Below, piece after piece: positions 15,258-24,741 of a stretch of DNA of 64,000 bases (position 1 is the first letter of the stretch; each line of letters begins with the position of its first letter). The notes under the pieces were generated by a model that was not told the DNA's origin, did no database searches, and worked only from the letters and a program-made list of their open reading frames with translations. The DNA lies in the NCBI GenBank assembly GCA_934086485.1, contig CAKOIF010000001.1, positions 62,001 to 126,000 of the forward strand, in the 5' to 3' direction. The DNA is from an uncultured Bacilli bacterium (GTDB lineage Bacteria > Bacillota_I > Bacilli_A > RF39 > UBA660). Both the position numbers and the translations under genes were made by a program.

Positions 15258-17516
15258 ATGAATAATTTACTACCTGTACTTATACTTAATGAAGTCATTA
15301 TTCTTCCTAATCAAGAAATTAAAATCGATTTAAATAATGAATTTAGCAAAAAAATTATTTGGGCAAGTGCTAAAAATGAAATTAACAAAGTTTTAGTTAT
15401 TGCTCCCAAAAATAGTTTAGAATCTGCACCCTCAATCGAAGATCTTCCCAGTGTTGGTGTAGTTGCAAAAGTAAAAAGCAAGGTAGAACTTCCTAATAAT
15501 AAATTGAGAGTTGTTATAAGAGGCGAAGAAAGAGTAAGTATTAATAAATATTATCAAAACAAAAATACTAATGTTTTAAAGTGTAGTTTTAATGTTATTG
15601 AACTTCCAACTTTTTCAAAGGCTAATGAAACTGCAGTCCAACGCAAATTAATTGAACTTACTAAAAACTATATTTTACTTAATAAAAATGTTTCAAATTC
15701 AATATTAAAAACTTTGGATGAAAGAAAAGATTTATCAGATATAACGGATATAATTACCTCTTTTTTACCATTTAGTTTTCATAAAAAACTTTCATATATG
15801 GAAACTATTAATCCTCTTACAAGAGCGGAAAGCTTAATTAATGACTTAAATGAAGAAATACTTGTTACAAATATTGATAGAGAGCTTGATGAAAAATTAA
15901 CTCAATCTATTGAAAATGGTCAAAGAGAGTATATTTTAAAAGAAAAACTAAAGGAAATTAATAGTGAACTTGGAATAACCAAAGAAAATGAAATAGCTAG
16001 TTTAAAAGAAAAACTATCAAGCCTTTCTTTGGAAGAAAAAACTTATAATAAATTATTAAATGAAATTAATAAATATTCAACTTGTTCAGAATTTAGTCCT
16101 GAAGCAGCGGTTATTAAAAACTATTTAGACACTGTTTTAAATTTACCTTGGAATAATGAAACAGTATTAAATACTGATATTAAAAAGATAAAAAATGAAC
16201 TTGATGCAACTCATTACGGACTCGTAGAACTTAAAGATAGAATTTGTGAATATGCATACTTATTATCAAAGAATAAGGAATTATCTGCACCAGTTATTTG
16301 CCTTTTAGGAGCACCAGGTGTTGGTAAAACTTCAAGTGCATACTCAATTGCTAAAGCATTAAATCGTGAGTTTATTAAAATAAGCGTAGGTGGTTTAAAT
16401 GATTCAACAGAATTAATTGGATCACGTAGAACTTATTTAGGAGCCTCTGCGGGAAAGATAATGCAAGGTATAATTAAATGTAAAGTAAAAAATCCGGTTA
16501 TTCTTATTGATGAAGTTGATAAGATGGTTAAAGATTATAAAGGGGATCCAGCCTCAACTTTACTTGAAATACTAGATAGTACGCAAAATAAATTCTTTAT
16601 AGATAATTATATTGAGGAACCTTTTGATTTATCGAAAGTAATGTTTATTTTAACTGCGAATAGTTTAGATAGTATTCCCTCAACTTTACTTGATAGGTTA
16701 GAGATAATTAATATGGATAATTATCTAACTAGTCAAAAAATAGACATTGCAAAAAATTATTTAATTAAAGATATTTTTAGTGAATATAAAACAGAAATTA
16801 AAATTAGTAAGGAAGTTTTAGAATTTGTTATTGAAAATTATACTAAAGAACCCGGAGTAAGAGAACTTAAAAGATTGCTTGAGAAGTTAATAAGAAAAGT
16901 TATAGTAAATGAGCCTAATGCTAAAAGCATTACAATTCTACACGTTAATAAATATTTAGACAATAAAAACATTAATTATTTGCCTGAGATTACTACAAGT
17001 GGCGTAGCAAATATTTTAGCATATACTACTGTAGGAGGGCGATTATCCCATATTGAAGTAGTAAAATATAAAGGTACAGGTAAAGTTACTATTACAGGCT
17101 GTGCTGGAGAAATTTTAAAAGATAGTATTAATGTAGTAATTAGTTATTTAGCAAATAATTATAATATTGACTTGAAAAATCAAGATTTACATTTTCATTT
17201 TTTAGAAAGTTATGTAAAAAAGGATGGACCATCCGCAGGTGTATCAATAGCCTGTGCGTTAATGAGTCTTATTAAAAATAAAAAGATAGCATCACAGATT
17301 GCATTTACGGGAGAACTTTCTTTAAAAGGTGATATTTTACCTGTAGGTGGTTTAAAAGAAAAAGTTTTAGCCGCGATTACTCAAGGTATAACTAAAATAT
17401 TTGTGCCATCTGCTAATGCTTTTGAAGTTGCAAATATAAGCGAAAATATTACGAATAATATTGAAATAGTACTTGTTAGTAACTTTACAGAAATATATGA
17501 GACACTTTTTAAATAA
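15258..17516 (+). CDS. lon: ATP-dependent Lon protease (endopeptidase La)
   Basis: 752 residues, close to the usual length of 770-800. The N-terminal substrate domain (about 1-200) is followed by the coiled linker, the AAA+ module with Walker A GAPGVGKT (351-358) and Walker B VILIDEVDKM, then the proteolytic domain with catalytic Ser about 659 in KKDGPSAGVS and Lys about 700 in VGGLKEK. Lon degrades misfolded and regulatory proteins in the cytoplasm. The gene has its own promoter and GGGAGG ribosome site and is followed 41 bases later by an alpha/beta hydrolase gene. Confidence 0.95.
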   Translation: MNNLLPVLILNEVIILPNQEIKIDLNNEFSKKIIWASAKNEINKVLVIAPKNSLESAPSIEDLPSVGVVAKVKSKVELPNNKLRVVIRGEERVSINKYYQNKNTNVLKCSFNVIELPTFSKANETAVQRKLIELTKNYILLNKNVSNSILKTLDERKDLSDITDIITSFLPFSFHKKLSYMETINPLTRAESLINDLNEEILVTNIDRELDEKLTQSIENGQREYILKEKLKEINSELGITKENEIASLKEKLSSLSLEEKTYNKLLNEINKYSTCSEFSPEAAVIKNYLDTVLNLPWNNETVLNTDIKKIKNELDATHYGLVELKDRICEYAYLLSKNKELSAPVICLLGAPGVGKTSSAYSIAKALNREFIKISVGGLNDSTELIGSRRTYLGASAGKIMQGIIKCKVKNPVILIDEVDKMVKDYKGDPASTLLEILDSTQNKFFIDNYIEEPFDLSKVMFILTANSLDSIPSTLLDRLEIINMDNYLTSQKIDIAKNYLIKDIFSEYKTEIKISKEVLEFVIENYTKEPGVRELKRLLEKLIRKVIVNEPNAKSITILHVNKYLDNKNINYLPEITTSGVANILAYTTVGGRLSHIEVVKYKGTGKVTITGCAGEILKDSINVVISYLANNYNIDLKNQDLHFHFLESYVKKDGPSAGVSIACALMSLIKNKKIASQIAFTGELSLKGDILPVGGLKEKVLAAITQGITKIFVPSANAFEVANISENITNNIEIVLVSNFTEIYETLFK

Positions 17517-17557
17517 AAATATGGTATAATTTTCTTACATAGATAGGAAAGTGTTGT

Positions 17558-18277
17558 ATGAATTTAAAAGATATTAATTATGTTGATTATGGTAAAAATA
17601 TTAAAGGTACGATAGTACTTTTACACGGATGGGGTCAAAATATTCAAATGATGGATATGCTTGGTCATCCCTTTGAATCTGAATATCGTATTATAATTTT
17701 GGATTTACCAGGTTTTGGTGAGTCTAAAGAACCACCGACATTTTGGAATGTAACAGAATATACTACATTCTTACACGATTTTTTAACTAAACTAAAAGTG
17801 TCAAATCCAGTTCTAATTGGTCATTCCTTTGGTGGTAGAATTGCAATTAATTATGCATCAAGATTTGAAACTGAAAAAGTTATTTTACTATCAGCACCAT
17901 TTAGGCCTAAAAAGAAAAAATTAAATTTAAAAGTTAGAATATATAAGATTATTAAAAAAATAAAATTATTAAAACCAGTTACAAACTATTTAAGAAACAA
18001 ATGGGGCAGTACCGATTATAAAAATGCTAGTGAAATTATGCGTGGAAGTTTAGTAAAAATTGTAAATGAAGATTTAACTGAAAATGCAAAGAAAATTGAA
18101 GCCCCAGTACTTTTGATATATGGTACTCTTGATAAAGATGTTCCTTTAAAAGAGGCAATTTATTTAGAAACTATTTTAAAAGATGGTGGTCTTGTTAAAT
18201 ATAATGGATTAGGACATTATGCTTATTTAGAAAACTTAAATCAAACCATTAATATTTTAAAGAATTTTTTGAGTTAG
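17558..18277 (+). CDS. Alpha/beta hydrolase
   Basis: 239 residues with the usual hydrolase order: oxyanion-hole motif LLHGWGQN (about 21-28), nucleophile elbow GHSFGG (Ser about 90), acid in GTLDKDVPL (Asp about 190) and catalytic His in GLGHYAYLE (about 221). The substrate is unknown. It sits 10 bases before a membrane-anchored Mur ligase and Ddl, a gene order suggestive of a cell-wall-related role. The start follows AGGAAAG. Confidence 0.85.
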   Translation: MNLKDINYVDYGKNIKGTIVLLHGWGQNIQMMDMLGHPFESEYRIIILDLPGFGESKEPPTFWNVTEYTTFLHDFLTKLKVSNPVLIGHSFGGRIAINYASRFETEKVILLSAPFRPKKKKLNLKVRIYKIIKKIKLLKPVTNYLRNKWGSTDYKNASEIMRGSLVKIVNEDLTENAKKIEAPVLLIYGTLDKDVPLKEAIYLETILKDGGLVKYNGLGHYAYLENLNQTINILKNFLS

Positions 18278-18287
18278 GAGGTCCTTT

Positions 18288-19859
18288 ATGAAATATTTAA
18301 TGCTTTTATTAGTTACTGCTTTTTTCATATTTGAAAGTTTATTCTTTATTCAAATGCTTCAGCAAAATTCATATAATGAAAAAAATAGATTTTTCTTATT
18401 CGTTTTAAAAAACATAAAAGAAAATTTAAATTACTATGCCCTAAAATTACTTTTCGGAATATCATTTATTTTATTTTCAAACTTTGAGATTATATTATAT
18501 GTTTACTTCTTTTTAATAATGTTCATTTTAATTTATTCAAGTATATTGCAATATAAAAAACACAATAAGAAATTGCCTTTAAAATTTACAAAAAGAGTTA
18601 TTAGAATTTTTTCTTTAAATATAATTTCTTATTTGGTAGTGATGATTATTTGCTTTAATAAGAATCTTACATTTTTACTTGGAATAGAACTTTCTTATAT
18701 TGCGCTGCTTCCATTTGCTCTAATACTTTTAAATTATTTATTATTCCCAATTGAAAAAATAATTTATGAAGTATATAAAAATAAAGCAATTAAACGTCTT
18801 AATAAGATGGAAAATATTAATGTAATAGGAATAACTGGATCTTTTGGTAAAACTAGTACAAAAATGATTTTAAATGATATTTTAAGTGTGAAGTATAAGG
18901 GATTTGCCACTGCATCTTCATTTAATACACCAAAGGGAATAACCAAAACGATTAATGAAACAGAAAGTATTTTTAATGATTATTTTATTGCCGAGATGGG
19001 AGCTCGTGCTAAAGGTGAAATCAAAGAGTTATGTGATATAGTTCATCCTAAATATGGAATTATTACAAGTGTTGGTCCTGCACATCTTGATACTTTTAAA
19101 AATATAGAAAATATTACTAAAACAAAATGTGAACTACTTGAAAGTTTACCAAGCGATGGAGTAATAGTATTAAATAAAGATAATAAATATTTAAGAAAGT
19201 ATAAGCCCATAAATAAAGTAAAAACTTTATGGTTTAGTTTAAATGATAATAAGACTGATGCTTATGCAAGTGATATTAAATATAGTGACAAAGGAAGCAC
19301 ATTTACTCTTCATATAAAGAAGAAAAATATTCAAGTTGAAACTTCACTTTTAGGCAAAGAAAATATTTATAATATAATCTGTGCAGCCCTTCTGGCAACT
19401 GAACTTGGAATGTCATTAAAGGAAATTCAAAAAGGCATTTCTAATATTAAAACTATTCCTCATAGATTAGAACTTAAGAAAGCAGGAAATGTTACAATAA
19501 TTGATGATAGTTATAACTCTAATCCAATCGGTAGCGAAAATGCTATTGAAGTTTTAAAACTAATGAAAGGTAAAAAAGTTATTATTACTCCTGGTATGGT
19601 TGAAATGGGCAAGGATGAAGAAAAATTAAATTATGAATTTGGATTTAAAATGGCCGGAGTTTGTGATAGATTTTATTTAATTGGTAAAAAAAGAAGTAAG
19701 TCTATTAAAAAAGGAATAATTGAAAAAAATGAAAAAGCTGATATAAAAGTATTTAATTCATTTAATGAGGCATATAATGATTTTAGAAAAGATTTTGCAA
19801 AGGAAAAAGTAACGGTACTTTTAGAAAATGATTTACCGGATACTTACACAGAGAATTAG
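18288..19859 (+). CDS. Membrane-anchored Mur ligase, MurF-like
   Basis: 523 residues, longer than ordinary MurF (about 450) because of an N-terminal membrane region of about 165 residues with several hydrophobic segments. The Mur ligase core then follows: P-loop GITGSFGKTST (181-191), the NTPKGIT segment that resembles the MurF family, the carbamylated-Lys/Glu region EMGARAKGEI and the C-terminal domain beginning at DDSYNSNP. MurF adds D-Ala-D-Ala to the UDP-MurNAc-tripeptide. The next gene is Ddl, which makes that dipeptide, so this is probably the cell's MurF or a tethered variant. Ribosome site AGGAGG. Confidence 0.82.
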   Translation: MKYLMLLLVTAFFIFESLFFIQMLQQNSYNEKNRFFLFVLKNIKENLNYYALKLLFGISFILFSNFEIILYVYFFLIMFILIYSSILQYKKHNKKLPLKFTKRVIRIFSLNIISYLVVMIICFNKNLTFLLGIELSYIALLPFALILLNYLLFPIEKIIYEVYKNKAIKRLNKMENINVIGITGSFGKTSTKMILNDILSVKYKGFATASSFNTPKGITKTINETESIFNDYFIAEMGARAKGEIKELCDIVHPKYGIITSVGPAHLDTFKNIENITKTKCELLESLPSDGVIVLNKDNKYLRKYKPINKVKTLWFSLNDNKTDAYASDIKYSDKGSTFTLHIKKKNIQVETSLLGKENIYNIICAALLATELGMSLKEIQKGISNIKTIPHRLELKKAGNVTIIDDSYNSNPIGSENAIEVLKLMKGKKVIITPGMVEMGKDEEKLNYEFGFKMAGVCDRFYLIGKKRSKSIKKGIIEKNEKADIKVFNSFNEAYNDFRKDFAKEKVTVLLENDLPDTYTEN

Positions 19860-19871
19860 AAAGGAATGTTT

Positions 19872-21023
19872 ATGAAATTAAAAGTAGGTTTTATTTATGG
19901 GGGTATTAGTACAGAACACGAAATTAGCATAATAAGTGCACTTCAGGCGATAAATAATATGAATATAGATAAATATGACGTAGTACCTATATATTTGTCT
20001 AAAAATGGTGTTTTTTACACTGGAAAATATTTATTAAATATTGATAACTATAAGGATTTAAGTTTAATACCTAAAAAATGCAAAGAAGTATCAATAATTA
20101 AAAAGAATAATGACTTTGCTTTATTAAGTGTTAATTTTCCTCATAAAATATTAGCTACTATTGATATTTTCTTTCCGGTTGTTCACGGCTATAATGTTGA
20201 GGATGGTTCTATCGCAGGATTTTTGGAAACTATTGGGGCTCCATATGCTGAAAGTGACTTATATGCAAGTTTAATTGGCCAAGATAAAGTAATTCAAAAA
20301 ATGGTTTTCAAGGAAAATGAAATAAATGTTGTTCCATATACTTATTTTTATGAAAATGAATATCTTGATAATGAAGAAGAAATAATCTCTAAAATTAATG
20401 AACTTTCTTTTCCGGTAATTGTTAAACCTGCAAGACTTGGAAGTAGTGTAGGGATTAGCATTGCTGCAGATGAAGTTTCCTTAAAAGAGGCAATTAATGA
20501 AGCCTTAAAATATGATGAAAAAATAATCGTTGAAAAAGTCATTGAAAATCTAAAGGAATTAAACTGCTCTGTACTCGGAGATAAAGACTTATATAAACCC
20601 TCTTTAATCGAAGAGGTTAGTGCTAAAGAAAATATTCTTTCTTACGAAGATAAATATATTTCTGGTAGCAAGTCAAAAGGTATGGCAAGTGCAAGTAGAA
20701 AAGTTCCTGCCGATATTTCAAAGAAGTTAACCAAAGAAATAGAAAATATGAGTGTAAGAGCCTGTAAAGCCCTTAATACAAGTGGAATAGTTCGAATTGA
20801 TTATTTATATGATACAAAAAATGAAAAGGTATATTTAAATGAAATTAATATTATTCCAGGATCACTATCATTTTATTTATGGAAAGATACTAAATATAAA
20901 GATTTACTAGCAAGTATTATTGAACTAGGAATTAAAAAATATAAAATTAAATCTAAAAAACAAACTAGTTTTGAAACTAATGTATTACAAAATTTTAATG
21001 GTACAAAAGGAATAAAAAAATAA
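19872..21023 (+). CDS. ddl: D-alanine--D-alanine ligase
   Basis: 383 residues from ATG 19872. An ATG 6 bases earlier abuts AAAGGA directly, so the second ATG has the better spacing. ATP-grasp features are seen in order: GGxSxEHEISIIS at the N-terminus, PVVHGYNVEDGSIAGFLE, PVIVKPARLGSSVGI, and the C-terminal metal ligands in LNEINIIPG. It joins two D-Ala to the dipeptide for peptidoglycan. It lies 12 bases after the Mur ligase in the same operon. The presence of this enzyme means the organism makes a cell wall, unlike true mycoplasmas. Confidence 0.93.
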   Translation: MKLKVGFIYGGISTEHEISIISALQAINNMNIDKYDVVPIYLSKNGVFYTGKYLLNIDNYKDLSLIPKKCKEVSIIKKNNDFALLSVNFPHKILATIDIFFPVVHGYNVEDGSIAGFLETIGAPYAESDLYASLIGQDKVIQKMVFKENEINVVPYTYFYENEYLDNEEEIISKINELSFPVIVKPARLGSSVGISIAADEVSLKEAINEALKYDEKIIVEKVIENLKELNCSVLGDKDLYKPSLIEEVSAKENILSYEDKYISGSKSKGMASASRKVPADISKKLTKEIENMSVRACKALNTSGIVRIDYLYDTKNEKVYLNEINIIPGSLSFYLWKDTKYKDLLASIIELGIKKYKIKSKKQTSFETNVLQNFNGTKGIKK

Positions 21024-21038
21024 ATTACAATTTTTCTA

Positions 21039-21067
21039 TAGACAATGTAACATAAATATGATATATT
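21039..21067 (+). promoter_or_regulatory. Promoter of the adhesin gene, shared with the 26881 locus
   Basis: TAGACA at 21039-21044, a 17-base spacer and TATATT at 21062-21067. The same two hexamers with the same spacing and a matching downstream sequence (TTTAATTTGCTCG, later AAAATCACAnACCTTAGAAAGG) are present before the Rpn-like pseudogene at 26774-26802. Confidence 0.6.
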
Positions 21068-21072
21068 TAATT

Positions 21073-21111
21073 TGCTCGAAAAAAATAAATTTTTTTGTGA
21101 GCATTTTTTTT
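21073..21111 (+). terminator. Leader hairpin with T-run (possible attenuator)
   Basis: TGCTC and GAGCA enclose A7 and T7 tracts that also pair, followed by eight T, all between the promoter at 21039 and the start at 21153. This could stop transcription early. The related leader before 26881 keeps TGCTCGG but lacks the 3' half of the stem. Confidence 0.5.
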
Positions 21112-21152
21112 GCAAAAAAATTTTAAAATCACATACCTTAGAAAGGATACAT

Positions 21153-22427
21153 ATGAAAAAAATAATAATAATTTTAATAACAATTTTTGCTTTTACTACA
21201 AATATAAATGCACTAGAAAATATAAGTTATTCAATAAGTGGAACAAATAAGTCACTTTGTTCAAAAGATGGAAAGATTTTTCTAGAGATACCTTCGATTG
21301 ATCTTGATGGAAAAGAATCATACATTTTAAAACCAATGGAAAGTTTTAATACAAATTTAAAAACATATGAATATGCAAAATATTCAAATTATGATTTACC
21401 CGAAGATCTAAAAGATTATTTTTATGCTTTTCTAGAGTATAAAAATATTCCTGGAATAAGCCATAGTAATTATCACGTTTTAACACAAAGACTTATTTGG
21501 GATTATTTATATCCAGAATTGGAAATAAGATTTTGTACAAGACAAGGTAAAACATTTGAGTTTCTCGAGGAGGAATATTATCAGGTAAAAGATATGATTA
21601 CTTTAGTAGTAAATGGACCAGAATTTTTTAATAGTGATAATTACTTACTTGAAAATAAAGAATACACTTTTGAATTTAAATATTTAGATAGATTTTATTT
21701 AGTTTCAAAACCTGATGACTTAAATGTTAAAATTTATGATAATAAACTATTTGTAAGTGGTCCAAAAGGAAAATATCAGTTAGTATTTAAGAAAAAACCT
21801 CTTGAAAATAAACCTTTTATTTCAGAAAGAATTATATCTGATGGACAAAATGAAGTATTTTCTTACAGTAATTTTAATGATAAAGAATATAAAATGAATA
21901 TTATAATTGATAGTGTAAATTTAAATATATTAATTCTTGATGTAAATAATAAATCATTAACTGACAAATGCATAATTTTACAAAATGAAAAAGAATATTT
22001 ATCATATTGTACAAATGAAAATGGTATTATTAATGCTAAAGGTTTACTTAAGGGAAAATATAATATTTTATTCGAAGAAACTAATGAATATGAAAAAATA
22101 AGTCAAGATATTGATTTAAATAGTGATTCAATGGTTAAATTAAAATTAATACCTAAAAATAAAGATAATGAAGATAATATTATTAATAATGATAATAACA
22201 ATAATAGTGATAATAATCAAAATATTAATGATAATTTAAATAATAATGAAAACAGCAATACTGATAATGAAGAAATAAGCCTTATTCCAGTTAATGGTAA
22301 AGAAAATACTAATGAAGACTATTTAATATTCAAAGATACTTTATCTATAAATAAGTTTTATATTGTAGCTATAGTATTTATCTTCTTAACAGCGGTGGTA
22401 TTTTGCATCAAAAGATTAAAAAAATAA
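21153..22427 (+). CDS. Adhesin-like surface protein: thioester-like domain, Cna-B-like domain, Asn-rich stalk, C-terminal TM
   Basis: 424 residues from ATG 21153, chosen for AAAGGA upstream and a signal peptide (about 1-19). An N-terminal domain contains LTQRLIWDYLYPE, like the TQxA motif of thioester adhesins, though I do not find the usual partner Cys with confidence. A Cna-B-like fold (about 265-335) follows. Then comes an Asn/Asp-rich linker (about 345-385) and a C-terminal membrane segment ending in KRLKK. There is no LPxTG motif, so it may stay anchored by the membrane segment. The next gene, overlapping by 25 bases, encodes a sortase-like protein. Confidence 0.65.
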   Translation: MKKIIIILITIFAFTTNINALENISYSISGTNKSLCSKDGKIFLEIPSIDLDGKESYILKPMESFNTNLKTYEYAKYSNYDLPEDLKDYFYAFLEYKNIPGISHSNYHVLTQRLIWDYLYPELEIRFCTRQGKTFEFLEEEYYQVKDMITLVVNGPEFFNSDNYLLENKEYTFEFKYLDRFYLVSKPDDLNVKIYDNKLFVSGPKGKYQLVFKKKPLENKPFISERIISDGQNEVFSYSNFNDKEYKMNIIIDSVNLNILILDVNNKSLTDKCIILQNEKEYLSYCTNENGIINAKGLLKGKYNILFEETNEYEKISQDIDLNSDSMVKLKLIPKNKDNEDNIINNDNNNNSDNNQNINDNLNNNENSNTDNEEISLIPVNGKENTNEDYLIFKDTLSINKFYIVAIVFIFLTAVVFCIKRLKK

Positions 22428-22888
22428 TAATTTTGATTTTATTACTTTTGATAAATACAGTAAATTCTAAAACATTTATAGTTCAAAATACTTTACTTGA
22501 TAGTTTCACTTTAAGCGAGGATATATCATTAATTATACCTTGCATTAATTTTTCAAAAACTTTTGATAAGTCGTCTACTTTAAAGGATAATTTAGAACTT
22601 GAAAAGAGTTCAGTTATGCCAAATAAAGAAAATAGTACAGTAATTATACTTGGCCATTCTGGTTATAATTTTAATGCCTATTTTAATGATTTATTTGATT
22701 TAAAAAAAGGGGATTTTATATATTTAAAATATTTAGGTAAAACTTATACTTACAAAGTTTTTGATATAGAATATATTAATAAAAATGAATTTTACAAGGT
22801 TCAATATAATAAAAATTACTTATATTTAGTTACTTGTGATTTATATAATTTTAGTAAACAAATTGTTATAAAAAGCTCAAAAATTTAA
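22403..22888 (+). CDS. Small sortase-like protein
   Basis: 161 residues from a TTG start that overlaps the adhesin gene; GGTGG lies 5 bases upstream. A signal/anchor segment (about 5-22) is followed by the sortase beta barrel: conserved His in ILGHSGYN (about 85) and Cys in YLVTCDLYN (about 147). The third catalytic residue, normally Arg in a (R)LVV strand shortly after the Cys, reads SKQIVI, so Lys or Gln stands in its place. It may process the neighbouring surface protein, but activity with the changed residue is uncertain. A terminator follows. Confidence 0.7.
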   Translation: MHQKIKKIIILILLLLINTVNSKTFIVQNTLLDSFTLSEDISLIIPCINFSKTFDKSSTLKDNLELEKSSVMPNKENSTVIILGHSGYNFNAYFNDLFDLKKGDFIYLKYLGKTYTYKVFDIEYINKNEFYKVQYNKNYLYLVTCDLYNFSKQIVIKSSKI

Positions 22889-22905
22889 CTTTTTTGAGTT
22901 TTTTT
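22876..22905 (+). terminator. Intrinsic terminator after the sortase-like gene
   Basis: CTCAAAAA pairs with TTTTTGAG, followed by seven T. It starts before the stop codon at 22888. Confidence 0.75.
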
Positions 22906-22928
22906 GCATTTTTTTGAAGAAATTTATC

Positions 22929-22974
22929 AAAAAAAGGAGGAAATCGAGGGGGTAGCGGTAATAATATATATATG
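22929..22974 (+). promoter_or_regulatory. Bipartite box before dnaG (same as before comEA)
   Basis: A7-GGAGG-AAATC, ten unrelated bases, then CGGTAATAA followed by TATATATATG. The whole block, spacing included, is repeated at 30552-30596, and in both places it ends 13 bases before the start codon. Together the blocks recall a sigma-H type promoter (AGGA..., then a short conserved -10) rather than sigma-A. Confidence 0.55.
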
Positions 22975-22987
22975 TAGGGGATAAAAT

Positions 22988-24736
22988 ATGAAGTATATTA
23001 ATGAAGAAGAAATTAATGCTATAAGAGAAAATGCAAATATTGTTGATGTCATTGAAAGTTATGGAATTAAACTCGAGAAAAAAGGTAAAGATAACTATGT
23101 ATGCTTATGTCCATTTCACGATGATCACAATCCTAATATGATTGTTTCGCAAGCTAAACAAATTTTTACTTGTTTTGGTGGATGTGGAGCTACGGGTAAT
23201 GTATTTACTTTTGTACAAAAATATGAAAATGTAAGTTTTATCGAAGCAGTTAAAATAGTTGCCGAAAAATCTCATCAAAACTTTAATTATGATATTAAAA
23301 GTTCTACTTCAAATGATAAATTTAGTAAAGAGTATGAAGTTATGGATTTATCATTAAAGTTATTTCAAAATAATTTAGCTTCGAGTGAGGGTATTAAAGC
23401 CAAAGATTACCTTTTTAAAAGAGGTATTACTGAGACAATTATTAATGAATTTAAACTTGGACTTTCAATAAGTAATAATAGTTTAAAAAAATTTTTTGAA
23501 AGTAAAAATGTTGATTTAGAACTTGCTTATAAAATTGGTCTTTTAAATAAAGGTGGAACAGAGTATTATGATGTGTTTAATGATCGTATAATGATTCCAA
23601 TATTTAATCAATCTGGTAAATTATGTGGTTATACAGGAAGATGTTATTTAAAAGATGAAGAAAATAAATATGTAAACTCAAAAGAAAATGAAATTTATAA
23701 AAAAAGTGAAGTATTATTTAACTATTTTAATGCTAAAAATGAAATAAATAAGTTGAAGGAAATTGTTATTGTCGAAGGTAATATGGATGCAATAACTATG
23801 AGTACATATGGAATTAAACATGTATGTGCTTTAATGGGTGTTGTACTTACAAGTTATCAAATAGACTTTTTAAAAAAACAAAGACTTAAACTGATATTAA
23901 TGCTTGATAATGATAATGCTGGTAAAACGGCTACCTTAAAAGTTGGGGACAATTTATATAATGCTGGTATTGATGTTAGAGTAGTAAGACTTTCTGGGGC
24001 AAAAGATCCTGATGAATATGTAAGGAAAAATGGAATTGAGGCTTTAAAAGATAATATTAGTAATGCAAGAAAGTTTATTGATTTTAAAATTGAGGCTTTA
24101 AAAGATAACTATGATTTATCATCAGTCGAAGATATTCAAAAGTATGTAAGAGATGTGCTTGATTCAATAAAAAATCTTAGTGATATTGAAAAAAGTATTA
24201 TAATAAATCGTTTAAGTGAAACATATCATATAGATGCAAATATTTTAAAAAAGGATATTACATTTAATGAAAAACCAAAGGTGCAGCAGCCTATTATTAA
24301 ACAAAAGAAAAAAAGTGGTTATGACCTTGCTGTTTCCAATATAATTTATGGAATGCTTCAGAATAAAGAATATTATTTTATCTTTGCAAATCGGCTTGGT
24401 TATTTAAAAAATAGAGTTGAAAGAATGACAGTTGCATATATAAAGGAGTATATTGATAAATATAATCAAATTGATATTGCAGGATTTTTAGATTATGTGG
24501 TAAAATATGAAGATGTTTATGCTTTTGTAAGTGATGTTTTATCTAATAATGATAAAGAAATATCAGAAAAATGGTTTCTGGAAGCACTTGATAGAGCAAA
24601 TAATGAAATAGATAAAATGGATTTAAAACAAAAAAAATATAATGCACAAAATGAAATGGACGCAAATATGAAAATAAATGATGCCCAAAAGTGGCTTGAA
24701 AAAAGAAGAAAAATAGAGTATGAGGAAAGGATGTAG
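22988..24736 (+). CDS. dnaG: DNA primase
   Basis: 582 residues. The CHC2 zinc finger is visible (CPFHDDHNPN, then CFGGCGATG), as is the Toprim domain with EGNMDAIT (Glu about 261) and DNDNAGK. A shorter C-terminal helicase-interacting region follows. It lays RNA primers for replication. The start follows GTAGGGGATAAAAT. It forms the conserved macromolecular-synthesis order dnaG-rpoD, five bases apart. The promoter region carries the bipartite box shared with comEA. Confidence 0.95.
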   Translation: MKYINEEEINAIRENANIVDVIESYGIKLEKKGKDNYVCLCPFHDDHNPNMIVSQAKQIFTCFGGCGATGNVFTFVQKYENVSFIEAVKIVAEKSHQNFNYDIKSSTSNDKFSKEYEVMDLSLKLFQNNLASSEGIKAKDYLFKRGITETIINEFKLGLSISNNSLKKFFESKNVDLELAYKIGLLNKGGTEYYDVFNDRIMIPIFNQSGKLCGYTGRCYLKDEENKYVNSKENEIYKKSEVLFNYFNAKNEINKLKEIVIVEGNMDAITMSTYGIKHVCALMGVVLTSYQIDFLKKQRLKLILMLDNDNAGKTATLKVGDNLYNAGIDVRVVRLSGAKDPDEYVRKNGIEALKDNISNARKFIDFKIEALKDNYDLSSVEDIQKYVRDVLDSIKNLSDIEKSIIINRLSETYHIDANILKKDITFNEKPKVQQPIIKQKKKSGYDLAVSNIIYGMLQNKEYYFIFANRLGYLKNRVERMTVAYIKEYIDKYNQIDIAGFLDYVVKYEDVYAFVSDVLSNNDKEISEKWFLEALDRANNEIDKMDLKQKKYNAQNEMDANMKINDAQKWLEKRRKIEYEERM

Positions 24737-24741
24737 TAAAT

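Noticed and set aside
21075..21152. Similar short peptides (KSHTLER) readable in the leaders before 21153 and 26881
   Set aside because: They start at TTG without a ribosome site, and the similarity is at DNA level within a shared promoter-leader. I treat them as leader sequence, not coding.
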